DNA from: Candidatus Nitrotoga arctica
Lineage (GTDB): Bacteria > Pseudomonadota > Gammaproteobacteria > Burkholderiales > Gallionellaceae
Direction of reading: 5' to 3'
Length of the DNA: 64,000 nucleotides
NCBI RefSeq assembly: GCF_918378365.1
Contig: NZ_OU912926.1
Span: 372,001 to 436,000, forward strand
In this document: piece by piece, positions 52,820 through 62,675 of the stretch
Position numbering within the stretch: the stretch's first letter is position 1
Layout: each line of letters opens with the position of its first letter
Notes under the pieces: generated by a model
What the model saw: only the letters and a program-made list of their open reading frames with translations
Told to the model about the DNA's origin: nothing
The model's database searches: none
Position numbers and translations under genes: made by a program

Positions 52820-53986
52820 CTAAGCATAGCAACGCAGTCGTTGGGAAAATTCCTGTAACGCCGCAATCCCGCTGTTTTCCGCTCGATGACACCAGTCTTC
52901 CAATTGTTTTACTAATTGCTCCTTGGTAGCTGTAGAGCTTTGCCAGATGGCGGCCAACTCTTGGCGTAGGGTATAGGTTGTCCGTAGGATACCACTGGCT
53001 TTTATTACCTCACTTAGTTTCGTTTTTTGTTGTTCGGTTAAAACGTTTTCATCCAAATGCAGCCAGTGTTTGATACGCGTCACATCAATTTTATCTGAGG
53101 CTTGTAGTTTGAGCCGAGCTATTTCCGTGGAGTAGGTTTTTTTCAGTAATTGGGCATATCTGGCTGTGACTTCGTAGCGGTTGGCGATTACGGCGTGCAG
53201 GGTCTCCATGTCACATGAAGTCTTGGCTTGGTTCAGGCGTACTCGCGGGGCACGTCTCTTAACTTGTGCTAAACCGAGCGTTTCTATGATGCGGATGTAG
53301 AGCCAACCGATGTCGATTTCATACCACTTGTTGGAAAGTTTGGCGGAGGAGGCATAAGCATGGTGGTTGTTGTGCAGCTCTTCACCGCCGATGAAAATAC
53401 CCCACGGCACGATGTTGGTGGAAGCGTCATCCGTCTGGAAGTTGCGATACCCCCAGTAGTGCCCAAGGCCGTTGACAATACCCGCTGCATTAATAGGTAT
53501 CCATGCCATCTGTACGGCCCAGATGGTTAGGCCAAGTGGGCCAAACAAAAGTACGTTGATGATCAGCATCAGCGTGATGCCGAGCTCGCTACGTTTGCTG
53601 TAAAGATTGTTCTCCAGCCAGTCGTTCGGTGTGCCGTGGCCGTATTTGTCTAGTGTTTCCTGATTCTGGGCTTCTTTGCGATAAAGAGCCGCGCCTTCCA
53701 ATAACACTTTCTTTATACCCAGAATAACCGGGCTATGTGGGTCTTCCTCTGTCTCGCATTTAGCATGGTGTTTGCGATGGATGGCGACCCATTCTTTAGT
53801 GACGATAGCGGTGGTTAGCCATAACCAGAAACGGAAAAAATGACTGGGAATAGCATGCAGATTCAGTGCGCGGTGTGCCTGATGGCGGTGCAAAAAAATG
53901 GTAACAGATGCAATGGTAATATGGGTTAAGGTTAGTGCAACAACTACATAGCCCCACCAAGGCAAATCAATAAAACCTGAAAACAT
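52820..53986 (-). CDS. Membrane fatty acid desaturase (acyl-CoA/acyl-lipid delta-9 type)
   Basis: The 388-residue protein has the three histidine boxes of di-iron desaturases: HRHQAH near residue 33, HRKHHAK near 70, and HNNHH near 205, separated by hydrophobic segments. These enzymes introduce a double bond in fatty acyl chains and raise membrane fluidity in the cold. The last 150 residues are soluble and helical, longer than the core family, with unknown role. AGGAGATAGTG precedes the ATG on the minus strand. Confidence 0.9.
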   Translation of the reverse strand: MFSGFIDLPWWGYVVVALTLTHITIASVTIFLHRHQAHRALNLHAIPSHFFRFWLWLTTAIVTKEWVAIHRKHHAKCETEEDPHSPVILGIKKVLLEGAALYRKEAQNQETLDKYGHGTPNDWLENNLYSKRSELGITLMLIINVLLFGPLGLTIWAVQMAWIPINAAGIVNGLGHYWGYRNFQTDDASTNIVPWGIFIGGEELHNNHHAYASSAKLSNKWYEIDIGWLYIRIIETLGLAQVKRRAPRVRLNQAKTSCDMETLHAVIANRYEVTARYAQLLKKTYSTEIARLKLQASDKIDVTRIKHWLHLDENVLTEQQKTKLSEVIKASGILRTTYTLRQELAAIWQSSTATKEQLVKQLEDWCHRAENSGIAALQEFSQRLRCYA

Positions 53987-54047
53987 TCACTATCTCCTGA
54001 AATTTAGGCTATACATTAACTTATCATTTTAACATAATATAAGCTTA

Positions 54048-54398
54048 TCAAGCTGCGGCCGCCCAGATTTCAGCTTCTTCATAATCGGTAAAGACGCATA
54101 TATCGGCATCCACAAACATGCGCGATAGCCAAGTCTGCCAAGTGATCCACTCATCTTCCGTAATAACTGCAATCTTGCTGAAGTCATGCAGGTGTTCACG
54201 ATTGAAAAATTTAATTTCCTCCCATGCTACATCCACCGTGTAGCTGATCATGTCACGTAGGTCGAACAACAGATTGACCGTGCCGGGTGATTTAAGCATG
54301 TAGAGTGCGTGTTCTTCGAATTGCTTGAAATCGGCCAAGGTAAACTCGCCCAGTACAGCAATGTTGAGCAGGATGGGGGTTTGTTCTATTGTAATCAT
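54048..54398 (-). CDS. SpoIIAA-like/STAS-type small protein
   Basis: The 116-residue protein resembles the SpoIIAA-like family (PF11964 type): LNIAVLGEFTLADFKQFEEH near residue 11, NLLFDLRDMISYTVDVAWEE (in parts) and SKIAVITEDEWITW follow. It is cytoplasmic and has no catalytic motif. Family members occur near lipid or transport genes but have no established role. It lies between the desaturase and the EamA transporter. Confidence 0.75.
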   Translation of the reverse strand: MITIEQTPILLNIAVLGEFTLADFKQFEEHALYMLKSPGTVNLLFDLRDMISYTVDVAWEEIKFFNREHLHDFSKIAVITEDEWITWQTWLSRMFVDADICVFTDYEEAEIWAAAA

Positions 54399-54419
54399 AT
54401 TAAGTCTCTTCTTCGTTAG

Positions 54420-55268
54420 TTATGCGCCGCCGTGCTTGGGTGCCAGCTTCAAGCTTAACACACCGCCTGCAATGATAAGTCCCATGCCTATCCATCCCAT
54501 CAATGACAATGCCTCGCCCCACAAGACCATGCCGAATATGCTGGCGAATATCACCGTGCTGTAGGACAAGCTACCCGCCACTAGCATTTTCCCGGTACGG
54601 TAGGCACGGGTCATGGCTAGTTGTGCGAGCGTGGCAGTGCTGCCGAGTCCGAGCAAGATGAATAAACCAGGCGTAGTGATCGGGTGAATAGTTCCGAGCA
54701 ACATGCCACCGCCGCTGCTAATAGCGGCAATCAGACTGAAATAGAACACTACACGCCATTCTGGCTCACCACGTAACCCAAGCTGCTTGACATTGAGGTA
54801 GGCGATGCCGGCCAAAAAGCCGGAAATCAGCCCGATCAGACCGGGGATGAGTTGATCCTGTGCCAACGTGGGCTGCAGTAACAATATCACGCCACAAAAC
54901 CCCAGCAGGATTGCGCTGGAGAGAGCCGGACGGAAATGCTCCTTAAATGCCAGCATGGTCAGGATAGAGAAATAGAGCGGGGCGGTATAATTTAGCGTTA
55001 CTGCAGTGGCCAGCGGCAACACAGTGATACAGTAAAAATATAGCATCAGCGCGATGGTGCCAGAAATGCCGCGCCACAAGTGCTGCTTCAAGTAAGGGGT
55101 CGACAGCGACAACCCTTGTTGACGGATGACCGCGTAGATCATCAGTAACCCGAGGGAAGCGCGATAGAATACTAATTCAATATGAGAAAAATATTCTGCA
55201 CCGAGTTTGACAAACACCCCCATGCAGCCGAAAAAGAATCCGGCGACTAGCATCCATAATGCGCCCAT
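54420..55268 (-). CDS. EamA/DMT-superfamily transporter
   Basis: The 282-residue protein has ten probable membrane helices in two EamA repeats. The first repeat includes LVAGFFFGCMGVFVKLGAEY and the conserved YRASLGLLMI segment; the second contains LIGLISGFLAGIAYLNVKQL and ends GWIGMGLIIAGGVLSL. Such carriers export amino acids or other metabolites; the substrate cannot be told. The stop overlaps no gene; the SpoIIAA-like gene follows after 21 bp. Confidence 0.88.
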   Translation of the reverse strand: MGALWMLVAGFFFGCMGVFVKLGAEYFSHIELVFYRASLGLLMIYAVIRQQGLSLSTPYLKQHLWRGISGTIALMLYFYCITVLPLATAVTLNYTAPLYFSILTMLAFKEHFRPALSSAILLGFCGVILLLQPTLAQDQLIPGLIGLISGFLAGIAYLNVKQLGLRGEPEWRVVFYFSLIAAISSGGGMLLGTIHPITTPGLFILLGLGSTATLAQLAMTRAYRTGKMLVAGSLSYSTVIFASIFGMVLWGEALSLMGWIGMGLIIAGGVLSLKLAPKHGGA

Positions 55269-55405
55269 TCCAATAAATTATTTAAGTGGATGGTTAAAGA
55301 AAACGCTAATCCAGCGCAGGCAGAAATAGTGCTGTTTAACTAAACGGGAGTCACGCCTGCACATGTATGACAATGCATGGAATTTTTTAGTGGCGATTAA
55401 GATGA

Positions 55406-56515
55406 TCATTTTTCTAAATGTGGATCAAGCTGGCGTCGCAGAAACTCATGGAAATGCAGCAGGCCGTCCTCGGTCGGAGATTGATACGGTCCAGCATCTT
55501 CGATCCCATGCTGGTATAGCCATTTGCGCCCTTGGTGCATTTTCAGGCAGATGGTATCGTCCTCAAGCGCGGTTTCGCGGTAGGCAGCCTTTTCCGCTTC
55601 GACAAAATCGCGCTCGAATAACACTATGTCTTCGGGGTAGTAAAACTCCATAATGTTAGTGCAGGCATCGACCCCGCGCGGAATGACAGTGCTGACCACT
55701 AATGTATTGGGGTACCACTCAACCATGATGTTAGGGTAATAGGTCAGCCAGATCGCGCCGTATTTGGGTAGCGTGCCGTTGCTATATCGCAGTACTTCTT
55801 CCTGCCATTTGCCGTAGGCGGCACTCCCAGCTTTGCGCAAGTCGTGATTGATGCCTACAGTTTGTACGCTATACCAGTCGCCGAATTCCCAGTGCAGATC
55901 GTCACAATTGACGAATTTACCCAAGCCGGGATGGAACGGTGCAACATGGTAATCCTCTTGATATACCTCAATGAAAGTCTTCCAATTGAAAGCATATTCA
56001 TCTATCTCTACACGATCCAGTTGATAATTGGAAAAATCCAGTTCCTTTAGAGCAGGGATATCCGCCAGATCCTTGGTAATATTGCGTTTACCTGCGAACT
56101 GTAAGCCATTCCAATGTTGCAATGGGGTCTTATTAAGATCCCGGCAGGGATTTTGCGGGAAGCGCGGTGCACCCAACAGTTTGCCATCCAATTGGTATGT
56201 CCAGCGATGCAACGGGCACACAATGTTTTTCGCGCTACCACGTCCTTCGAGCATGATGGCCTGACGATGACGACAAATATTGGAGAGCAGCTCTACCCCA
56301 TTTTTATTGCGCACTAACATCTTGGCATTATCCATCCAGTCCAGAACATGGTAATCGCCAAGGTTTGGTACCAATAATTCGTGCCCGATATAGCCGGGGC
56401 CATCATCGAATAATATGCGCTGCTCAATCTCCAAAATTTTTGGATCGAAATACCAGCGCAATGGCGGTTGTGTGAGAACTTGGGTGAGCTGATAGATCTT
56501 AGCGATCTCGGACAT
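55406..56515 (-). CDS. Rieske-type aromatic ring-hydroxylating oxygenase, alpha subunit
   Basis: The 369-residue protein has the Rieske 2Fe-2S site CRHRQA and CPLHRWTY (Cys-x-His, then Cys-x2-His, about residues 80-105). A mononuclear iron site includes DYHVAPFHPG near residue 190. The family hydroxylates aromatic or quaternary-amine substrates; here no reductase or ferredoxin gene is adjacent, so the substrate is open. ATG 56515 preceded by AAGGAAG is chosen over the longer frame at 56599. Confidence 0.9.
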   Translation of the reverse strand: MSEIAKIYQLTQVLTQPPLRWYFDPKILEIEQRILFDDGPGYIGHELLVPNLGDYHVLDWMDNAKMLVRNKNGVELLSNICRHRQAIMLEGRGSAKNIVCPLHRWTYQLDGKLLGAPRFPQNPCRDLNKTPLQHWNGLQFAGKRNITKDLADIPALKELDFSNYQLDRVEIDEYAFNWKTFIEVYQEDYHVAPFHPGLGKFVNCDDLHWEFGDWYSVQTVGINHDLRKAGSAAYGKWQEEVLRYSNGTLPKYGAIWLTYYPNIMVEWYPNTLVVSTVIPRGVDACTNIMEFYYPEDIVLFERDFVEAEKAAYRETALEDDTICLKMHQGRKWLYQHGIEDAGPYQSPTEDGLLHFHEFLRRQLDPHLEK

Positions 56516-56868
56516 ACCAACATCTTCCTTGCAAAAAAGAGAATACGTTACGGGCAAAAGAATCAAATTGTCCCTTAAAATTGCAAGGGGGGGCAACAAA
56601 AATTGTCATTTGGCTTCAAATTACATTCAAGGGCGGCAACATTCGCCGCCGACCCGTTTTAGTCCCCGCATGAAAATCTGCCGGAAATCATCGTATGGTT
56701 GGTAATGCGAATGCTGGACCAACCCTCTACCTGAGCAATTTGTAATCGGCGGGACTCCTCTTTATTAGGCGGGCCATCAATACAATTCCCCCTAGTAAAA
56801 TCATAACTTGGTTTACAAGTAGCGAAATCCACTAAAATAGCATTCTGCAAAAAGCAAATAAAATTAAT
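56516..56868. other. Non-coding stretch between divergent oxygenase and DUF4254 genes
   Basis: GGCGGC and GCCGCC (56632-56650) form a 6-bp GC-rich hairpin. A minus-strand frame at 56659-56907 with KPSYDFTRGNCIDGPP looks protein-like but has no good start, and I do not call it. Otherwise nothing is seen. Confidence 0.35.
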
Positions 56869-57513
56869 ATGCACCTGATTACCAGCCACTTTGTGACCAC
56901 CTTTCACGACACTTACTTGGCTAACCCATCTTGGTCTGCATCTTCGGTCATAGACAATACCGATGGAACTGAGTTATGGAAGTGGATCATCAAAAATCAT
57001 TGCAACAATTGCCTGCTTTGGGCAGAGGAAGATCTGGCTCGCCGTGTTAAGGTCAGTGACATTGATATCGCCATGAATAAGCGCGCTATTGACCGCTACA
57101 ATCAGGCCCGCAACGATGCCATTGAATGCATTGATGAACAGTTATTAATCGCCCTTAAGCTAGTAGATGCTATCTCTGCACAAACTGATTCGCCCATCGT
57201 CAAAGTAGTAAAAGATGCGCGTTTGAATAGCGAGACCGCTGGCAGTATGGTGGATAGAATGTCTATTTTAGCACTGAAGATATGCGCCATGCGTCAGCAG
57301 ACTGAGCGTATTGAAGTTGACGAAGCTCACCGTTTAATGTGCCATAGGAAATTGGAACGGCTGAATGAGCAACGCAGTGACTTGGGTGCTTGCCTGGACG
57401 AGTTGCTAGCTGATACACAGGCGGGCCGGGCATACTTCAAAGTTTATCGCCAATTCAAAATGTACAACGATCCGCAGTTGAATCCGGCGTTAGTGGCAGA
57501 AAGTAAATTGTAA
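56869..57513 (+). CDS. DUF4254 domain protein
   Basis: The 214-residue protein shows the DUF4254 pattern. LWKWIIKNHCNNCLLWAEEDLAR (in part) near residue 40 leads to INKRAIDRYNQARNDAIECID-like KRAIDRYNQARNDAIE near 70. SETAGSMVDRMSILALKI follows near 125, and a helical end contains LGACLDELLADTQAGRAYFKVYRQFKMYNDP (in parts). It is soluble and mostly helical. Genes of this family often lie beside ADP-heptose/GT9-type glycosyltransferases in LPS clusters. Here the convergent neighbour is a glycosyltransferase fusion 46 bp away. Confidence 0.85.
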   Translation: MHLITSHFVTTFHDTYLANPSWSASSVIDNTDGTELWKWIIKNHCNNCLLWAEEDLARRVKVSDIDIAMNKRAIDRYNQARNDAIECIDEQLLIALKLVDAISAQTDSPIVKVVKDARLNSETAGSMVDRMSILALKICAMRQQTERIEVDEAHRLMCHRKLERLNEQRSDLGACLDELLADTQAGRAYFKVYRQFKMYNDPQLNPALVAESKL

Positions 57514-57558
57514 ATGTTTAATTTAAATCCAGAAATGTAAAGAAATTCTTATTGACGA

Positions 57559-59826
57559 TTACGCTACCATCGTACACAAGGCGTCTCGCACTCTCGCCAC
57601 TACCTCTTCCCAGTCGCCAATTTTGCGTTGTCGGAACAAGCGAAGGGACGGGTACCACGGACTATCTTCCCTCTCCAGCAGCCAGCGCCAGTCTGCCGCA
57701 AAAGACAATAACACCCATGCCGGTTTGCCAATAGCCCCTGCAAGATGAGCAACCGATGTATCGACACAAATTACAAGATCAAGATTGGCAATTAATGCCG
57801 CGGTACTGGCAAAATCCCCGATGTCTTCCGTCAAGCCGATGAAATGGAGATTTGCTAGCGGTTGTTTAGCTTGGGCCTCTCCAGGACCTTTTTGCAGGTT
57901 AAAAAACATCACATTTTCTACGGTACCAAGCAAATCAAGTTGACTGAGGGATATGGAGCGATTCAGATTGTTCTTGTTTCCGGGACTTCCAGCCCACATC
58001 AACCCAACTTTTAATGCGGATCCGGTATCTGGCATGCGTTTCCGCCAATCTTCAATCAAGCCTTCATCGGGGGAAAGATAAGGAACCGCCGCTACTGGCA
58101 TTTTCCCATCAGCTGTGCGGAGCCTGGACGGCAAACTCAGTAATGGACAATGGAAATCGTGTTGGGGTAGCGGTTCACCTCGCAAGATGATTTCATGAAT
58201 TCCTTTCACCTCTTTAAACAGGCGGTTCAGCGCAGGTTTACATTCAAATAAGATGTTTCCCCCAAGCGATGCCAGTAGTGGCGCATATCGAATGAACTGT
58301 ATAGCATCGCCAAAACCCTGTTCCGCATGCAAAAGTATTGTTTTGCCGTGAAGGTCTTCGCCATTCCATAACGGACTCGTAAAGCGTTTTCCCTCACCAG
58401 CCAGTTCTGGCGTCTTCAGACGCCACTCATATTCATCCCATCCACGCGAAAAATCACCCATTATGAGTAATGTCAGTGAAAGGTTCCAGTGTGCCTGAGC
58501 AAAATCAGGCCGTAAGGCAATTGCTCTTTCGTAATACGTAACTGCTTCAGCAGGACGTCCTGTGGCTTCGAAAATCAAGCCCAAGTTGTTATATGCTTCG
58601 ACATAGTTGGCGTTCAGGGCGATTGCTTGGCGATAACATTCGACAGCCCGTTGATGATCCCCTATGGCTTGATACACTAATCCTAGATTATTATGAAAAT
58701 CCGGAATTGAAGGCTGAATCTGGATGGCTTGCTTAATCAGCTTCAAGGCTTTTTCGTGGGCATCTGATTGATAGGCAATTACCCCTGAATATTGCAATGC
58801 AACTGCATTTTGCGGTTGTTCGTGCAAAATCAAGCCATAAATTGTGTTGGCATGAACGATATGGCCCAGCTGATGGTGCTTTAATGCGACGGATAACATC
58901 CATTGAATGTCCTCCTCGCGAGTTGCGCCGCGTGGTATAGATGTCACGGCAATTTTTCCGCAGCAATTCTTATAACGTTCACCGCTACCGCACGAACATG
59001 TTTCATTTCGGCTTATTGATTTTGAAGCAGGGGGGTTTGCCATTGCCGCTAATTGACTACGGGCGTCTGAATGATCAGGATTGCTCTCAAGGATGCGTTG
59101 AAAGACTGCCTCAGCGAAACGAAATTGTCGCAGATCCCGGTAATTGATTCCAAGCCGGAAAAACTGGATGGAATTTGTAACATTGGACGGCAGGCTATGG
59201 ATAAACTCTTCCACTTCATTCGGAGCAAGGGCCATCCACATATTGAATAACCCGTGAAAACCGAAAGGCTGGCAGGCTGGATAAGTGGTTTCGAAAGAAA
59301 ATTTTTCTGCCTCGGATTCTGGCGCAAACCGTATTTGGTATTGTTCCTCCAGCAGGGACCGATATTTTCGGCCAATCAGTTCATCTTCAGCTAACTCTTC
59401 ATCGAACGGGATTTCCCGCGTTGCAAGTAACAATTTACGCGACCGCAATGAAAAACCACCGTTACCCACTCTGAATCCATCTTTGTGATGACCCCACACC
59501 GCACCGATATAGTCAAAGTTTAGAAATTCATTCGTCCATGCGTTGGGGTTAATGATGTAGCCATCCCACTGAACAAGAAGAACGAAATCACTATCAATAT
59601 AATGATGCAATTCATGCAACACAAACATCGAATATTCTTGCCGTGAGCGGATCGGTGGTATTTCTATTGTTTCAATACCTGGAAGGGTAAAATCTCGGTT
59701 CGTCAGAAAAAGTACGCGGTCAAAGACGCATCTTTCTTTAGATTTTTTCAATGCCTCGATGGCAAGGTTATGATTGATGCAGTCCACGCAGCAAAGTGTG
59801 ATAGTGATAACTTGTTCAGTTTTCAT
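57559..59826 (-). CDS. Multidomain glycosyltransferase: DUF5672, SEC-C, TPR, GT9-like
   Basis: The 755-residue protein is a four-part fusion. Residues about 5-210 match DUF5672 (DFVLLVQWDGYIINPNAW, IGAVWGHH, FGFHGLFNMW). A SEC-C zinc motif follows (CSCGSGERYKNCCGK, about 278-292). Five or more tetratricopeptide repeats (about 320-450, for example AIALNANYVEAYNNLGLI) come next. The last 280 residues resemble the GT9/GT41-like domain with LLHAEQGFGDAIQFIRY and LVICVDTSVAHLAGAIGKPAWVLL. It probably modifies protein or surface glycan; acceptor unknown. It converges on the DUF4254 gene. Confidence 0.85.
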   Translation of the reverse strand: MKTEQVITITLCCVDCINHNLAIEALKKSKERCVFDRVLFLTNRDFTLPGIETIEIPPIRSRQEYSMFVLHELHHYIDSDFVLLVQWDGYIINPNAWTNEFLNFDYIGAVWGHHKDGFRVGNGGFSLRSRKLLLATREIPFDEELAEDELIGRKYRSLLEEQYQIRFAPESEAEKFSFETTYPACQPFGFHGLFNMWMALAPNEVEEFIHSLPSNVTNSIQFFRLGINYRDLRQFRFAEAVFQRILESNPDHSDARSQLAAMANPPASKSISRNETCSCGSGERYKNCCGKIAVTSIPRGATREEDIQWMLSVALKHHQLGHIVHANTIYGLILHEQPQNAVALQYSGVIAYQSDAHEKALKLIKQAIQIQPSIPDFHNNLGLVYQAIGDHQRAVECYRQAIALNANYVEAYNNLGLIFEATGRPAEAVTYYERAIALRPDFAQAHWNLSLTLLIMGDFSRGWDEYEWRLKTPELAGEGKRFTSPLWNGEDLHGKTILLHAEQGFGDAIQFIRYAPLLASLGGNILFECKPALNRLFKEVKGIHEIILRGEPLPQHDFHCPLLSLPSRLRTADGKMPVAAVPYLSPDEGLIEDWRKRMPDTGSALKVGLMWAGSPGNKNNLNRSISLSQLDLLGTVENVMFFNLQKGPGEAQAKQPLANLHFIGLTEDIGDFASTAALIANLDLVICVDTSVAHLAGAIGKPAWVLLSFAADWRWLLEREDSPWYPSLRLFRQRKIGDWEEVVARVRDALCTMVA

Positions 59827-60002
59827 CGTAAAGCCAGTAAATTTTTAACTTGAAGAATCAATAATTTTCATCAGATGTTTTACAGTTGAGCATTTCAGTA
59901 TAACTTTAAAAAAATTTCTGTCATGCTCTACAACAAGCTCGCTGAGCAGGGAACTCTTTCTATCCAGATTTCTTTGCTCGTTTCATAGCAGCAGGCTGAC
60001 GC

Positions 60003-60887
60003 TCAGCGGATGTCTTGTTTCTGTGGACTACGTTTTGTGGTACTCATTGCCTTGAGATAGGCGATGATTTCTTTTGTGACTTTCGCTCGATTAAGGATCT
60101 CTTGTGCAAGTCCCGGCATCAGCGAGTTGTGTCGGATACTCGATGGATTCTCGATCCAGCGTGTCAGGTACTCAGGCTTGATGTACTCGACCACGCTCGT
60201 TGGATAATTGAGTTCAGGTGCCTTGCCGCCGCCTTCACCATTAATCATATGGCATGCCATACAATATTTACGAAAATGCAAGAAACCACGCCGCACTTCT
60301 GCAGATGCCTTAGCTGGCGGAGAAAGGTTCGGAAAGCGAGTCGCAAATGTTGTGAGTTCGATACTCTTCACCTGGTAAGGCATGTCAGACGCGCCATCTT
60401 CAAGTAGCACTTTTGATTTCATGTTGTCCCAAATTAAGTAGAGCGGCCCGAGTTGTACTACCTCGTTATTCTGTAGTATGTTGGTCATCGTAAATGGCGA
60501 ATTGTCGTGGTGAGCAAAGGCGAAATAGGCATCATGGGAGAGAAACTTTGTTACCGGAATGCTCGCTTGGTATCCGTCCATGGAGATGAATACGATCTCC
60601 TCTGCTTTCAGCCACCCTTTGCCAAATGTTTTGTCAAAAAGCGCTCGGGCAGGATAAGCCTTATAGATTTGGTCTTTTTTTTCGTGGATTTCGAAAGTTT
60701 TTAACGAAACTGCTGTAACTTCAGTAGTAATATCGCTTAAAGTCAAAACCTTGACGTTTTGATCTTTGTCTTTGAACTCAATGCCGATATTGTTTTGTGA
60801 AAACGCTAGTGCAGGTAAACAAACGTTACCGCAAATTACGACGGTCAGAAAAATATTTTGGAAATTTCTTGAGATTGGGTTACTCAT
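60003..60887 (-). CDS. Periplasmic cytochrome c fused to a molybdopterin-oxidoreductase-like domain
   Basis: The 294-residue precursor has a signal peptide ending ALAFS. The first 165 mature residues resemble the small sulfite-oxidase-like fold without an obvious cofactor Cys (YPARALFDKTFGKGWLKAEE, LGPLYLIWD). The C-terminal part has one haem-binding CMACH motif near residue 210 and a distal Met in SLMPGL near 258. It should be a periplasmic electron carrier. Its partner is unknown; neighbours give no hint. Confidence 0.75.
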   Translation of the reverse strand: MSNPISRNFQNIFLTVVICGNVCLPALAFSQNNIGIEFKDKDQNVKVLTLSDITTEVTAVSLKTFEIHEKKDQIYKAYPARALFDKTFGKGWLKAEEIVFISMDGYQASIPVTKFLSHDAYFAFAHHDNSPFTMTNILQNNEVVQLGPLYLIWDNMKSKVLLEDGASDMPYQVKSIELTTFATRFPNLSPPAKASAEVRRGFLHFRKYCMACHMINGEGGGKAPELNYPTSVVEYIKPEYLTRWIENPSSIRHNSLMPGLAQEILNRAKVTKEIIAYLKAMSTTKRSPQKQDIR

Positions 60888-61103
60888 ATTATGCCCCCAT
60901 AGCTGGTGGTCAATGTTTTTGAAAACATGGCATCAAAAGGATACGAATTTTTTACAAAAAACAAGGTGCAAGAAGTTTGCACCAGAGCTTGAAAAAATAT
61001 CTTGGTTTCGGTATTTTTTCATGTTTTATGAGCGTTAGCGAACTGAAAAGTAAGCAACGAAGTATTATTTTGATAATTCTTATTTTGGAAGTGAGGTAAA
61101 GTC

Positions 61104-61448
61104 ATGAAAATCAAAGTTGCGTCAATTTGTATTATGGTCGGTATATTGGTTATACCCCGTATAGGTTTCACTGCCGATCTAAAAATGGATCATCCAGACC
61201 CCACAGCAATAGTCAAGGATTCGGATACAACAACTAAAATAAAAGCACGACTGAGCGCCGATAAACATTTAGGAAAATTCAAGAGTATTAAAGTTGATAC
61301 AGATAACAATGGCGTTGTTTGGTTGAGCGGTACTGCTCACCTTTTATCAGAAGAGGAAAAAGCGATTGAAATTGCTCGAAGTACTGAAGGTGTGGTTATA
61401 GTCCATAGCAATATCAAAATCAAGAATGGACATCCAATAAGTGATTGA
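61104..61448 (+). CDS. Secreted single-BON-domain protein
   Basis: The 114-residue precursor has a signal peptide ending GFTAD. One BON domain follows (about 38-108): DSDTTTKIKARLSADKHLGK, VVWLSGTAHLLSEEEKAIEI and GVVIVHSNIKI (in parts). It is a shorter relative of the two-domain protein at 9139. GAGG lies upstream of the ATG. It is probably periplasmic and stress-related. Confidence 0.88.
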   Translation: MKIKVASICIMVGILVIPRIGFTADLKMDHPDPTAIVKDSDTTTKIKARLSADKHLGKFKSIKVDTDNNGVVWLSGTAHLLSEEEKAIEIARSTEGVVIVHSNIKIKNGHPISD

Positions 61449-61564
61449 TATAACAAGCGTCTCAAAATTGAAAAAATAGTTCGCTAAAATTTAGCTCATC
61501 TGGATTATTGCTCGGTAGAGACGCGACCGCTAATTTAACTAAACAGATTGATGTATTACATCCA

Positions 61565-62461
61565 TTACCCCCTTGGATGATGTTGCGCGTGCAGTTGTTT
61601 CAACCGTTCGCGTGCAACATGCGTGTAAATCTGTGTGGTAGAAATATCGGCATGGCCAAGTAACAGTTGCACTACGCGCAGATCTGCTCCATGGTTAAGC
61701 AAATGGGTGGCGAAGGCGTGGCGCAAGGTGTGCGGCGATAGTGGTTTGTGTAGGCCACCGTGCTTTGCATGACGTTTGATGAGATACCAGAACATCTGCC
61801 TCGTCATTGCTGTGCCACGTTGAGTAACGAACATCGCTGCATTTAATTTATCGCCCAGCAAGACGGGGCGCGCGTCAACCAGGTAGCGGCGCACCCAGTC
61901 TAGCGCTTCCTCTCCCAACGGCACCAGACGTTCTTTATTACCCTTACCCATCACACGCACTACGCCCATGTCGAGGCTGATTTGTGTAATGCTCAAGTTG
62001 ATCAACTCAGACACGCGCAGGCCGCTGGCATATAACACTTCCAGCATAGTGCGATCACGCATGCCCAGAGGTATATCCGTATCCGGTGCTTGTAGCAGCA
62101 TATCCACATCTTGTTCGGTGAGCGTTTTTGGCAGGTTACGAGGCAGCCTGGGGGTAGCGATTTGCAGGGTGGGATCAGTGTCTATTTTGCTCTGCCGTAA
62201 CAGGTAACGGAACAGGCGTTTGAGGCTTGATATGGCACGACTGGTACTGGTGGCTTTAGCTTTTTGTTTGACGACCAAATAAGCGAGAAAGCCTTGGACG
62301 TCAGCATGTGTCGCCTCTAGTAAGGAACAGTGATGTTGTTTTTCCATCCAGAAAATAAATTTGCACAGATCGCGTCTGTAGCTTTCCAATGTGTTGCGCG
62401 ACAAACCGTCTTCCAGCCACAGGCAATCGCAGAATTCATCCAGGAGGTCAGTGTTGTTCAT
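61565..62461 (-). CDS. xerD: Tyrosine recombinase XerD
   Basis: XerD works with XerC at dif to resolve chromosome dimers. The 298-residue length is typical. The N-terminal SAM-like domain contains LWLEDGLSRNTLESYRRDL. The catalytic residues are Arg in YASGLRVSEL (about 150), HTLRHAFATHLL (His-x2-Arg, about 245), the GH of LLGHADISTTQ, and the nucleophile Tyr in QIYTHV (about 281). XerD rather than XerC is suggested by the start and RVVQLLLGHADISTTQIY. Confidence 0.93.
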   Translation of the reverse strand: MNNTDLLDEFCDCLWLEDGLSRNTLESYRRDLCKFIFWMEKQHHCSLLEATHADVQGFLAYLVVKQKAKATSTSRAISSLKRLFRYLLRQSKIDTDPTLQIATPRLPRNLPKTLTEQDVDMLLQAPDTDIPLGMRDRTMLEVLYASGLRVSELINLSITQISLDMGVVRVMGKGNKERLVPLGEEALDWVRRYLVDARPVLLGDKLNAAMFVTQRGTAMTRQMFWYLIKRHAKHGGLHKPLSPHTLRHAFATHLLNHGADLRVVQLLLGHADISTTQIYTHVARERLKQLHAQHHPRG

Positions 62462-62675
62462 ATATCGTTGTCATTTTGAATGTAGCGAGAAATCTATATG
62501 ATTCTTCACTATGTACGAAATATTAGCTGTAGTTGCTCCCGCCTGCTCCTGGATAACGGACTCTAATAGATTGTCGGACTTGGATTTTTAGTTGCGTAAC
62601 ATATTGATCTTATATATAAATCAATTTCACTAAATCATATTTACCTCAATTTAATCAATTTATTACGGGTAAATC

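Noticed and set aside
56659..56907. 82-codon minus-strand frame with protein-like C-terminal half
   Set aside because: No plausible start with ribosome binding site, overlaps the start of the DUF4254 gene, and no known family.
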